From an uncultured Synechococcus sp. (GTDB lineage: Bacteria; Cyanobacteriota; Cyanobacteriia; PCC-6307; Cyanobiaceae), in assembly GCA_937975655.1 (NCBI GenBank), contig CALJTZ010000254.1, positions 1 through 6,865 of the forward strand: a stretch of DNA of 6,865 bases. Reading direction: 5' to 3'. The translations under genes and the position numbers were made by a program. The first letter of the stretch is position 1, and every line of letters begins with the position of its first letter. Positions 1 through 6,005 of the stretch are shown here, one piece after another. A model generated the notes under the pieces. It had not been told where the DNA came from, made no database searches, and worked only from the letters and a program-made list of their open reading frames with translations.

Positions 1-471
1 CAGGAGCGGCTGCAGCAGTTGCTGTTCGGTCAGCCCCTGGCGGACCTCACGGGGGAGGCCTGGAGCGCAGGCGTGGCGACGGGTCCGCTGCTGGTGGGCA
101 ACCTCACCGTGGCCACCCACCTGCTGGGCACCCCCCACCTCCCGGATCTGCGCGGGGCAGTGCTGGTGCTGGAGGACGTGGGCGAGGCCCCCTATCGCAT
201 CGACCGCATGCTCACCCACTGGCGCCTCAGCGGCGCCCTGCAGCAACTGGCTGGTATCGGCTTCGGCAGCTTCAGCCACTGCAACGACGACGATGCGCGC
301 GATCCCGACACCTGCTTCAGCCTCGAGCAGGTGCTGCGGGAGCGCACCGCCGACTTGGGCATCCCCGTGCTGGCCCGGCTGCCGGTGGGCCATGAGCCCG
401 GCAATGCCGCTCTCCCCCTGGGCGTTCCGGTGCGGCTGGATGCCCACCGGGGTGTGCTGCAGGTGCTTTAG
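1..471 (+). CDS. LD-carboxypeptidase (peptidase S66 family), C-terminal part, 5' truncated
   Basis: The reading frame is open from the first base of the window, so the gene begins upstream and 156 residues of its C-terminal part are visible. S66 enzymes cleave the L,D bond that releases terminal D-Ala from murein tetrapeptides in the cytoplasm during peptidoglycan recycling; the MccF subgroup instead cleaves microcin-type adducts. Visible family hallmarks are GPLLVGNL (82-105), LLGTPHLPDLRG, LEDVGEAPYRIDRML starting at 169, and PVGHEPGN with its His at 391-393. By family knowledge, the Glu of the LED..E region and the Gly-His motif supply two members of the Ser-Glu-His triad; the nucleophilic Ser lies in the missing N-terminal part. 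The usual full length is about 300 residues, so roughly half is here. The stop TAG (469-471) overlaps the stop of convergent ispD. Family assignment is firm; the choice between LdcA-like and MccF-like is not decided. Confidence 0.9.
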   Translation, partial: QERLQQLLFGQPLADLTGEAWSAGVATGPLLVGNLTVATHLLGTPHLPDLRGAVLVLEDVGEAPYRIDRMLTHWRLSGALQQLAGIGFGSFSHCNDDDARDPDTCFSLEQVLRERTADLGIPVLARLPVGHEPGNAALPLGVPVRLDAHRGVLQVL

Positions 472-1145
472 CGGCCGGCCAGCACCGCCGCGGCAATGGT
501 GAGATCGAAGGGGGTGGTGATCTTGATGTTGGAGGGGGAGGCCTCAATCACCTGCACCGCCCAGCCCAGGCGCTCGAACAGGGAGGCGTCATCGGTGACG
601 CTCCAGCCCTCGGCAACGGCGCGGGCGTGGGCCTCCCGGAGCTGTTGCACGGGAAAACCCTGGGGGGTCTGGGCGCCCCAAAGCTGCGAGCGATCGGGCG
701 TGTCCTGAATCACGCCATCACCATCCACCCGCTTGATCGTGTCGGTCACGGGTGCGGCCGCGATCACCGCCGCACCGGCGGCCACGGCCTGGGCGCAGCG
801 GCTGATCAGATCGGGATCCACCAGGCAGCGGGCCCCGTCGTGGATCAGCACAGAGCTGGCTTCCGGAGGCAGGGCAGCCAGGCCGTTGCTCACGGATTCC
901 TGGCGGCTGTCGCCTCCCCGGATCCACACCACGGGACGGTCGGGGTGCACAGCGGCCACCAAGCCCTCAATGGCGGCCTGATCGATGGGTTGGCCCACGA
1001 TGCCAATCCAGCAGATGTCGCCGCAGGCCAGGGCGGCCTCCAGGGTCCAGGCGAGCACAGGGCGCCCCGCCACCTCCAGCAGCAGCTTGTTGCGCTCCGC
1101 TCCCATGCGGCGGCCGCTGCCGGCGCAGGCGATCAGCAAATGCAC
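468..1145 (-). CDS. ispD: 2-C-methyl-D-erythritol 4-phosphate cytidylyltransferase
   Basis: IspD transfers CMP from CTP to methylerythritol phosphate, the third step of the non-mevalonate (MEP) isoprenoid pathway, which feeds carotenoids, phytol and quinones in cyanobacteria. The 225-residue product has the usual length and motif order: glycine-rich nucleotide loop ACAGSGRRMG at 6-15 followed by NK at 19-20, GGDSRQESV at 77-85, HDGAR at 102-106, PVTDTIK at 132-138, QTPQGF at 159-164, TDDAS at 184-188 and NIKIT at 206-210, whose Lys matches the conserved Lys of the C-terminal NIK motif. I chose the GTG start at 1145 because homologues begin just before this loop and an AGGAGG lies 10 nt upstream. 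The frame stays open back to 1358, but that stretch is Arg/Pro-rich and covers the neighbouring gene's start. One oddity is Cys107 where the family signature normally has Pro after HD(A/G)AR. The gene is divergent from the GT9-like gene. Confidence 0.95.
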   Translation of the reverse strand: MHLLIACAGSGRRMGAERNKLLLEVAGRPVLAWTLEAALACGDICWIGIVGQPIDQAAIEGLVAAVHPDRPVVWIRGGDSRQESVSNGLAALPPEASSVLIHDGARCLVDPDLISRCAQAVAAGAAVIAAAPVTDTIKRVDGDGVIQDTPDRSQLWGAQTPQGFPVQQLREAHARAVAEGWSVTDDASLFERLGWAVQVIEASPSNIKITTPFDLTIAAAVLAGR

Positions 1146-1222
1146 AAGCGGGCGGCCTCCTGAGCCTGGTTGATCCGACCTCCATACAATCAGCCCGCGA
1201 CCCGCCCTAGCTGCCCGCCGCC
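1146..1222. promoter_or_regulatory. Divergent intergenic region between ispD and the GT9-like gene
   Basis: This 77-bp gap must hold, or overlap, the start signals of both divergent genes unless these lie inside coding sequence. On the + strand a TACAAT hexamer at 1185-1190 resembles a -10 box and would give a leader of about 26 nt for the GT9-like gene. No matching -35 box sits 16-18 bp upstream; TTGATC at 1170-1175 is only 9 bp away. On the minus strand only the ispD Shine-Dalgarno is clear. No operator-like inverted repeat was seen. That promoters are here is an inference from gene layout. Confidence 0.35.
1156..1161 (-). promoter_or_regulatory. Shine-Dalgarno of ispD (AGGAGG) that fixes a GTG start
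   Basis: Read on the minus strand, AGGAGG is followed by 10 nt and then GTG at 1145-1143. It is the only good ribosome-binding match near the point where IspD homology begins, so it favours the GTG start over the upstream in-frame extension. The 10-nt spacer is slightly long but acceptable. Confidence 0.65.
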
Positions 1223-2059
1223 ATGCGCGTTCTGTTTCTGCTTCCGGGCGGCATCCCCAGCCAGCTGGAGGCCCTGCCGGCCGTCGCGACGGTGGCCAGC
1301 CAACTCCAGGCCCAGGTGCAGGTGGCCTGTGCTCCTGCCGCCGCCGCCGCCTGGACACTGGTGCCGGCGGTGGAGAAGGTGATTCCGTTCGACTTCGACA
1401 CCCGGGCCAGCCTGGCGGACTGGGCCAACTTGCTGGGCAACGTGCGCGAGCCCGATTTCCAGGCCTGCATCAGCCTGGCGCAGGGGCGCCAGCTCGACCT
1501 GATGCTCTCGATGAGCCACATTCCCAACCGCGTGGCGCCGGGTGGCTTCTCCGCCACGAGCAGCGTGAGCCCCATGGACGGCTGGCAGCCCCAGGCCCTC
1601 GGGGCCTTCCTGCGCCCGCTGGGCCTCAGCCTGGATGCGGGGGCCTTCCGCCTGGCGTTGCCCAAGGCGGCCCTCGAACAAGCAGCGGCCCAGCTGCCGG
1701 CCGGCCAGGGCCCTGCCCTGCTGCTGAGCCCCTCCGGCACCGCCAACGACTGGCCTAGCAGCCAGTGGCAGGCCCTGCCCGAACAGGTGCGCAGCAAATT
1801 GCCCGATCTACGGGTGGTTCAAGCCCTGCGCGGCAGCAAGCTGCAGGAGCAGGCGGCCCAGATCGCGAGTTGTGATGTGGTGCTGAGCAGCGATCCCATC
1901 ACCACCGAACTAGCCCTATTCAGCGGGGTTCCCCTGGTGGCCCTGGGCCGCGACGCGGCTCAACTGCCAACCCGACAGGGGGTGCAGGGACTGGGGGCCA
2001 GCGGCCAGCTGACCCAACTGCCCATGGCGGAGGTGCTCAAGGCCATGGGCCTGGGATGA
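1223..2059 (+). CDS. GT9/heptosyltransferase-like protein with degenerate active-site motifs
   Basis: The 278-residue product resembles the ADP-heptose:LPS heptosyltransferase family (GT9, GT-B fold), whose members add heptose to the lipopolysaccharide core. The N-terminal strand-loop MRVLFLLPGG...LPAV (1-21), the central SPSGTANDWPSSQW (169-182) and the C-terminal SSDPITTELALFSGVPLVALG (222-242) align by eye with the three GT9 blocks. Each has lost residues usually kept: the GD after the first strand is PS (12-13), the Lys before the central WP is replaced (ND at 175-176), and the D(S/T)GxxHLA block reads DPITTELA. It is also shorter than typical members (about 320-350). It may act on a different donor or be non-catalytic. 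No signal peptide or membrane helix is evident. The ATG at 1223 has no clear Shine-Dalgarno. The stop TGA shares bases with the next gene's ATG (ATGA), implying coupled translation with the channel gene. Fold assignment is fairly good; the function is unknown. Confidence 0.75.
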   Translation: MRVLFLLPGGIPSQLEALPAVATVASQLQAQVQVACAPAAAAAWTLVPAVEKVIPFDFDTRASLADWANLLGNVREPDFQACISLAQGRQLDLMLSMSHIPNRVAPGGFSATSSVSPMDGWQPQALGAFLRPLGLSLDAGAFRLALPKAALEQAAAQLPAGQGPALLLSPSGTANDWPSSQWQALPEQVRSKLPDLRVVQALRGSKLQEQAAQIASCDVVLSSDPITTELALFSGVPLVALGRDAAQLPTRQGVQGLGASGQLTQLPMAEVLKAMGLG

Positions 2060-3171
2060 GACAGCCTCGGCGGACACGCCTGCGCCAGCCCCAGCGCCGC
2101 GCCACGCTCTCGACACTGCTGAGCCGGCGCCCCTGGGCAGGCCCAGTACTCGCGCTGGTGATGGTGGTGAATGCCGGGGCCGCGGGCTACCGGATCAGCG
2201 AGGGCTGGGACTGGGGTGACTGCTACTGGATGGTGCTGATCAGCCTCAGCACCCTGGGGTTCAGCGATGCGGAAACCCAGGTTCTCAGTGGTGGTGGCCG
2301 GGTGGTGACGGCCCTGCTCATCATCGGCGGCCTGGTGGTGGTGCAACAGACCATTCAGAAACTGCTGGAATTAACCAATTCCGGCTATTTCCGGCGCCTC
2401 CGGGAGCGCCGTTATCGCCAACAGCTGCAGCGCACGATGAACAACCACGTGATCCTCTGTGGCTATGGCCGCATCGGCCGCGAAATCGCCCAGCAACTCA
2501 GCGCCGAAGCGGTGCCCTTGCTCGTGGTGGAGATGGATCCAGACCGCATTCAGGAGGCCCAGCAGCGAGGCCTCACGGTGCTGCAGGCGGACGCCACCCT
2601 CGACGTGACGCTCGAGGAAGCCGGCGTGCATCACTGCCGCGCTCTGGTGGCGGCCCTGCCCAGCAATGCGGCCAACCTCTACGTGATCCTCAGTGCCCGG
2701 GGCCTGGCCCCCCGGTGCCGCTTGATCGCCCGGGCCGACAGTGAGGAGGCCGAGGGCAAACTGCGGCTGGCCGGGGCCGACCAGGTGGTGAGCCCCTATG
2801 TGGCAGGGGGCCGCACCATGGCCGCCACCGCCCTGCGGCCCCTGGCGGTGAACTTCATGGAACTGCTGGCCGGCTCCGAGTGTGAGGTGGAGGAGCTGCT
2901 GCTGAGCAGCGACCCCGAGCAACTGGGCCAACTCAATGGTCGCAGCCTGGCGGAGCTGCAGCTGGGCCGGCGCAGCGGCGCCCTGGTGCTGGCGATTCGC
3001 AACCCGACTGGCGCCGGTGCCCCCGGAGCTGCTTTGCTGGCCAATCCCAGCGGGGAGGTGCGCCTGGCGCCGGGCCAACTCCTGGTGGTGATGGGTAGCC
3101 AGGCCCAGCTGGAGCGCCTCATCGACCTGCTGGGATCGGCCCTGGCCGGCGTGGATACGCTGCAGGCCTAG
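2056..3171 (+). CDS. Two-TM potassium-channel-like protein with RCK (TrkA-N/TrkA-C) domains
   Basis: The 371-residue protein has the MthK-like layout. An Arg-rich cytoplasmic N-terminus (nine Arg in residues 1-25) precedes TM1 at about 29-47. A pore helix at about 52-65 leads to the filter TLGFS (66-70), followed by TM2 at about 83-103. An RCK-N Rossmann domain runs from about 131 to 248 and an RCK-C (TrkA-C) domain from about 277 to 358. The Rossmann part shows CGYGRIG (135-141), an acidic residue at the end of strand 2 (E159 in VVEMD), ADAT (178-181) and the typical ALPSNAANL and IARADSEEAEGKLRLAGAD stretches, consistent with NAD(H) or other nucleotide gating. It probably conducts K+ across the plasma or thylakoid membrane as a tetramer with an octameric RCK ring; this follows from the family. 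The filter differs from canonical TVGYG, with Ser in place of the last Gly, so selectivity is open. The start overlaps the GT9-like stop by 4 bp and no separate Shine-Dalgarno is seen. Confidence 0.88.
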   Translation: MRQPRRTRLRQPQRRATLSTLLSRRPWAGPVLALVMVVNAGAAGYRISEGWDWGDCYWMVLISLSTLGFSDAETQVLSGGGRVVTALLIIGGLVVVQQTIQKLLELTNSGYFRRLRERRYRQQLQRTMNNHVILCGYGRIGREIAQQLSAEAVPLLVVEMDPDRIQEAQQRGLTVLQADATLDVTLEEAGVHHCRALVAALPSNAANLYVILSARGLAPRCRLIARADSEEAEGKLRLAGADQVVSPYVAGGRTMAATALRPLAVNFMELLAGSECEVEELLLSSDPEQLGQLNGRSLAELQLGRRSGALVLAIRNPTGAGAPGAALLANPSGEVRLAPGQLLVVMGSQAQLERLIDLLGSALAGVDTLQA

Positions 3172-3222
3172 GCGCCAGCCGCAAGGCCAGGCTTACGCTC
3201 GCGCGATTGCCGCCTCTGCTCC

Positions 3223-3975
3223 ATGGCCAACGCCACCCCCCTTGCCGGACAGGTTGCCCTGGTGACCGGCGCCAGCCGGGGCATCGGCCGCTGCATCGCC
3301 CAGGTGCTGGCCCAGGCGGGCGCCACGGTGGTGGTGAATTACGCCAGCTCGCCTGGGGCAGCGGAGGCGGTGGTGGCGGAGATCCAGGCCAGTGGCGGCA
3401 AGGCCTGGGCCCACCAAGCCAACGTGGCCGATGAGGACCAGGTGGAGGCCATGGTGAAGGACGTGCTGGCCAAAGAAGGCCGGCTCGATGTGTTGGTGAA
3501 CAACGCCGGCATCACCCGCGATGGCTTACTGATGCGTATGAAGAGCGCCGATTGGCAGAGCGTGATCGACCTCAACCTCACAGGGGTGTTCCTCTGCACC
3601 CGGGCCGTGAGCCGCTCCATGCTCAAGGCCCGCAGCGGACGCATCATCAACATCACCTCCGTGGTGGGCCTGATGGGCAACCCCGGCCAGGCCAACTACA
3701 GCGCCGCCAAGGCGGGCGTGATCGGGCTCACCCGCAGCTGTGCGGCGGAATTCGCTAGCCGCGGCGTCACCGTGAACGCCGTGGCACCGGGCTTCATCAC
3801 CACCGACATGACCAAAGACCTCAACGTGGAGCCGATCCTCTCGGCCATTCCCCTGGGTCGCATGGGCAGCCCCGATGAAGTGGCCAGCGCCGTGCGCTTC
3901 CTGGCAGCGGATCCCGCTGCCTCCTACATGACCGGCCAGGTGCTGCAGGTGGATGGCGGCATGGTCATGCGTTAG
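3223..3975 (+). CDS. fabG: 3-oxoacyl-[acyl-carrier-protein] reductase
   Basis: FabG reduces 3-oxoacyl-ACP to 3-hydroxyacyl-ACP with NADPH, the first reduction in each round of type II fatty acid synthesis, in the cytoplasm as a tetramer. The 250-residue product is a classical short-chain dehydrogenase: cofactor loop TGASRGIG at 15-22, NNAG at 93-96, and catalytic residues Asn118, Ser146 (in ITSVVG), Tyr159 and Lys163 (YSAAK). PGFITTDMT follows at 189-197, and the C-terminal end TGQVLQVDGGMVM is characteristic of FabG itself rather than of SDRs in general. The ATG at 3223 gives the family's usual N-terminus; no Shine-Dalgarno is visible upstream. It lies 51 bp after the channel gene on the same strand, so co-transcription is possible, although FabG is essential and often has its own promoter. 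Its last 11 bp overlap the convergent 75-aa gene. Confidence 0.96.
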   Translation: MANATPLAGQVALVTGASRGIGRCIAQVLAQAGATVVVNYASSPGAAEAVVAEIQASGGKAWAHQANVADEDQVEAMVKDVLAKEGRLDVLVNNAGITRDGLLMRMKSADWQSVIDLNLTGVFLCTRAVSRSMLKARSGRIINITSVVGLMGNPGQANYSAAKAGVIGLTRSCAAEFASRGVTVNAVAPGFITTDMTKDLNVEPILSAIPLGRMGSPDEVASAVRFLAADPAASYMTGQVLQVDGGMVMR

Positions 3976-4192
3976 AGACCGGCTGGGCCAGCTCCTCCCG
4001 CAGCCGCCGGATCCGTTGCAGCAGCTTGAGGCGACGGCTGCGGGCCGTCATGGTGAGAAAGATGCGCAGCGGCACATAGATCAGGGCCATGCCCAGGCCC
4101 AGCCCCGCCACCAGCAGAAACACCATCAAGTTGCTGCCGGCGGCGGGGTCCGCCAAGGCATCGCTCAGAACCTCGGTGATGCTGTCCTCCAT
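3965..4192 (-). CDS. Small hypothetical single-pass membrane protein (75 aa)
   Basis: I do not recognise a named family. The 75-residue product has an acidic N-terminus (MEDSITEVLSDALADPAAG), one strongly hydrophobic segment at about 21-48 (NLMVFLLVAGLGLGMALIYV onward) and a highly basic, probably helical tail (RSRRLKLLQRIRRLREEL, 51-68). Charge distribution predicts the basic tail on the cytoplasmic side. The ATG at 4192 is the most plausible start: the frame is open further upstream to 4687, but that part lies antisense to groEL. There is no clear Shine-Dalgarno. The gene converges on fabG with an 11-bp overlap of coding ends and is divergent from groEL. The glycine-rich helix (VAGLGLGMAL) could mediate helix packing, and the basic tail could contact lipid head groups or nucleic acid; both are guesses. 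That it is a real gene rests on a coherent membrane-protein pattern and how well it fills the gap. Confidence 0.72.
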   Translation of the reverse strand: MEDSITEVLSDALADPAAGSNLMVFLLVAGLGLGMALIYVPLRIFLTMTARSRRLKLLQRIRRLREELAQPVSNA

Positions 4193-4325
4193 GGGCGGCA
4201 CCCTATCGAGGGGATGGGGTGAATGCAGCCTTCCCCACCCCCGGCATTCGGCTTTCCCCACCAGCCAGGCCGCCGGATGGCATGGGAGCCTGTGGCCACG
4301 GTTCTTCTCTGTGCTGCCGCGCCCC
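4193..4325. promoter_or_regulatory. Divergent intergenic region upstream of groEL, with a direct repeat
   Basis: This 133-bp gap separates groEL from the divergent 75-aa gene and presumably carries the groEL promoter. I see no CIRCE element (TTAGCACTC-N9-GAGTGCTAA), so HrcA control of the usual kind is not supported, and no convincing -35/-10 pair or Shine-Dalgarno. A 12-bp near-identical direct repeat is present: GCCTTCCCCACC at 4228-4239 and GCTTTCCCCACC at 4251-4262, one mismatch, 23 bp start to start (about two helical turns), ending 63 bp before the ATG. It could bind a regulator, but C-rich repeats also arise by chance in GC-rich DNA. Confidence 0.4.
4228..4262. repeat. Direct repeat GC(C/T)TTCCCCACC, two copies upstream of groEL
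   Basis: Copies at 4228-4239 and 4251-4262 match at 11 of 12 positions and start 23 bp apart, placing them on the same face of the helix. Seen directly; any regulatory role is inference. Confidence 0.55.
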
Positions 4326-5984
4326 ATGGCCAAGCTGCTGCTGTTCTCCGATGCCTCCCGCTCCGCCCTCGAGCGCGGCGTCAACGCCCTGGCCGATGCG
4401 GTCAAGGTCACCATCGGCCCCAAGGGCCGCAACGTGGTGCTGGAGAAGAAGTTCGGCGCCCCGGACGTGGTGAATGACGGCGTCACCATCGCCAAGGAAA
4501 TCGAGCTCGAGGATCCCTTCGAGAACATCGGCGCCAAGCTGCTGCTGCAGGTGGCCACCAAGACCAAGGACAAGGCCGGCGACGGCACCACCACCGCCAC
4601 GGTGCTTGCCCAGGCCATGGCCCGTGAGGGCCTGCGCAACGTGGCGGCCGGCGCCAACCCCGTGGGCGTGCGCCGCGGCATGGACAAGGCCGTGGCTCAA
4701 CTGGTGCAGGGCATCGAAGCCCGCTCCAGCGCCGTGGCCGGCGACGCCATCCGCCAGGTGGCCACGGTGAGCTCCGGTGGCGACGAGGAAGTGGGGCAGA
4801 TGATCGCCGAGGCCATGGAGAAGGTCACCGCCGATGGCGTGATCACCGTGGAGGAGAGCAAGAGCCTGGCCACCGAGCTGGAAATCACCGAGGGCATGGC
4901 CTTCGACCGGGGCTACAGCTCCCCCTACTTCGTCACCGACGGTGATCGCCGCGTCTGCGAGTTCGAGAACGCCCTGCTGCTGGTCACCGACCGCAAGATC
5001 AGCGCCATCACCGACCTGGTGCCCGTGCTGGAAGCGGTGTCCCGGGCCGGCAAGCCCCTGGTGATCCTGGCGGAAGAGGTGGATGGCGAAGCCCTCGCCA
5101 CCCTGGTGGTGAACAAGAACCGTGGCGTCCTACAGGTAGCGGCGGTGCGGGCCCCGGCCTTTGGCGAGCGGCGCAAGGCGGCCCTGCAGGACATCGCCAT
5201 CCTCACCGGCGCCACCCTGGTGTCTGAAGACCGGGCCATGACGCTCGACAAGGTGAGCCTGGACGACCTGGGCAAGGTGCGCACCATCACCATCAGCAAG
5301 GACAGCACCACGATCGTGGCCACCGGTGAGCACCAGGCTGCCGTGGCCGATCGGGTTGCCACCATCCGCCGTGAGCTGGACAACACCGACTCCGACTACG
5401 ACCGCGAGAAGCTGGTGGAGCGCATCGCCAAGCTGGCCGGCGGCGTGGCCGTGATCAAGGTGGGTGCCCCCACCGAAACCGAGCTGCGCAACCGCAAGCT
5501 GCGCATCGAGGACGCCCTCAACGCCACGCGGGCCGCTGTGGAAGAGGGCATCGTGGCCGGGGGCGGCAGCACCCTCGCCCTGCTGGCCAGCAATCTCGAT
5601 GGCCTCGCCGCCAGCCTGAGTGGCGATGAGCGCACTGGCGTGCAGATCGTGCAGCGGGCCCTGACGGCGCCGCTGCAGCAGATCGCCGCCAATGCCGGCC
5701 ATGACGGCAACGTGGTGGCGGAAGAGGTGCTGCGCAGCGGCAAGGGCTTCAATGCCGCCACCGGCACCTACGAAGACCTGCTCACCGCCGGCATTCTCGA
5801 CGCGGCCAAGGTGGTGCGTCTCGCCCTGCAGGACGCCGTGTCCATCGCCTCCCTGCTGATCACAACCGAGGCCGTGATCGCCGACAAGCCCGAGCCTCCT
5901 GCCGCCGCTGCACCCGGTGGCGACATGGGTGGCATGGGCGGTATGGGTGGCATGGGCGGTATGGGCATGCCGGGCATGATGTGA
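4326..5984 (+). CDS. groL: Chaperonin GroEL (60 kDa), solitary copy without adjacent groES
   Basis: The 552-residue product is a full-length group I chaperonin that folds proteins in an ATP-driven double heptameric ring. Nucleotide-site motifs are TIGPKGRNV (29-37), NDGVTIAKE (50-58), GDGTTT (85-90), Asp396 in RIEDALNATR, and the family signature AAVEEGIVAGGG (403-414). Apical substrate-binding residues of the RGYxSPYF block are kept (Tyr197, Tyr201, Phe202). The tail is a Gly-Gly-Met repeat ending MPGMM, as in E. coli GroEL. The ATG at 4326 gives the normal MAK start; an in-frame extension back to 4089 runs through the divergent 75-aa gene and has no GroEL homology. No groES lies upstream. 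Cyanobacteria usually carry a groES-groEL operon plus a second solitary groEL, and the N-terminus MAKLLLFSDASRSALERG resembles the solitary type as I recall it. Partner co-chaperonin and stress response are not shown by the sequence. Confidence 0.96.
   Translation: MAKLLLFSDASRSALERGVNALADAVKVTIGPKGRNVVLEKKFGAPDVVNDGVTIAKEIELEDPFENIGAKLLLQVATKTKDKAGDGTTTATVLAQAMAREGLRNVAAGANPVGVRRGMDKAVAQLVQGIEARSSAVAGDAIRQVATVSSGGDEEVGQMIAEAMEKVTADGVITVEESKSLATELEITEGMAFDRGYSSPYFVTDGDRRVCEFENALLLVTDRKISAITDLVPVLEAVSRAGKPLVILAEEVDGEALATLVVNKNRGVLQVAAVRAPAFGERRKAALQDIAILTGATLVSEDRAMTLDKVSLDDLGKVRTITISKDSTTIVATGEHQAAVADRVATIRRELDNTDSDYDREKLVERIAKLAGGVAVIKVGAPTETELRNRKLRIEDALNATRAAVEEGIVAGGGSTLALLASNLDGLAASLSGDERTGVQIVQRALTAPLQQIAANAGHDGNVVAEEVLRSGKGFNAATGTYEDLLTAGILDAAKVVRLALQDAVSIASLLITTEAVIADKPEPPAAAAPGGDMGGMGGMGGMGGMGMPGMM
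5925..5960 (+). repeat. 18-bp exact tandem duplication encoding the GGM tail of GroEL
   Basis: The unit ATGGGTGGCATGGGCGGT occurs at 5925-5942 and again, identical including third positions, at 5943-5960. It encodes (Met-Gly-Gly)x4 of the GroEL C-terminal tail. Identical silent positions suggest recent slippage or duplication rather than only selection on the peptide. Confidence 0.85.
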
Positions 5985-6001
5985 GGCTCCTCCGGCCTCA
6001 C
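5981..6001. terminator. Hairpin over the groEL stop codon, between convergent genes
   Basis: GTGAGGC (5981-5987) and GCCTCAC (5995-6001) form a perfect 7-bp stem with a 7-nt loop, starting inside the groEL stop codon. It fills most of the 21-bp gap to the end of the convergent 63-aa gene, so it could act in both directions. No T-run follows on either strand, so it is not a textbook intrinsic terminator. Confidence 0.45.
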
Positions 6002-6005
6002 GCCG

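Noticed and set aside
627..1163. 178-aa + strand frame antisense to ispD
   Set aside because: His/Gly/Ala-rich shadow of the ispD codons with no recognisable domain.
1170..1190. TTGATC ... TACAAT as a promoter for the GT9-like gene
   Set aside because: The spacer is only 9 bp, too short for a sigma-70 type promoter; TACAAT alone is kept only as a weak -10 candidate within the intergenic entry.
1146..1358. N-terminal extension of ispD (open frame to 1358)
   Set aside because: It is Arg/Pro-rich, lacks IspD homology, covers the start of the divergent GT9-like gene, and a Shine-Dalgarno supports the GTG at 1145.
2371..3078. 235-aa minus-strand frame antisense to the channel gene
   Set aside because: Gln/Gly/His-rich shadow of a strongly supported gene; no start signal.
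3172..3222. Terminator or promoter between the channel gene and fabG
   Set aside because: The 51-bp gap has small palindromes (AGGCCT, GGCGCC) but no stable hairpin with a T-run and no convincing -10/-35 pair.
4089..4325. 79-residue N-terminal extension of GroEL
   Set aside because: GroEL proteins begin at MAK; the extension has no family similarity and runs antisense through the 75-aa membrane protein gene.
5130..5702. 190-aa minus-strand frame inside groEL, and a similar one at 4203-4700
   Set aside because: Long antisense frames are common in GC-rich genes; the compositions are low in complexity (Gly/His/Ala-rich) and no ribosome-binding site or family is visible.
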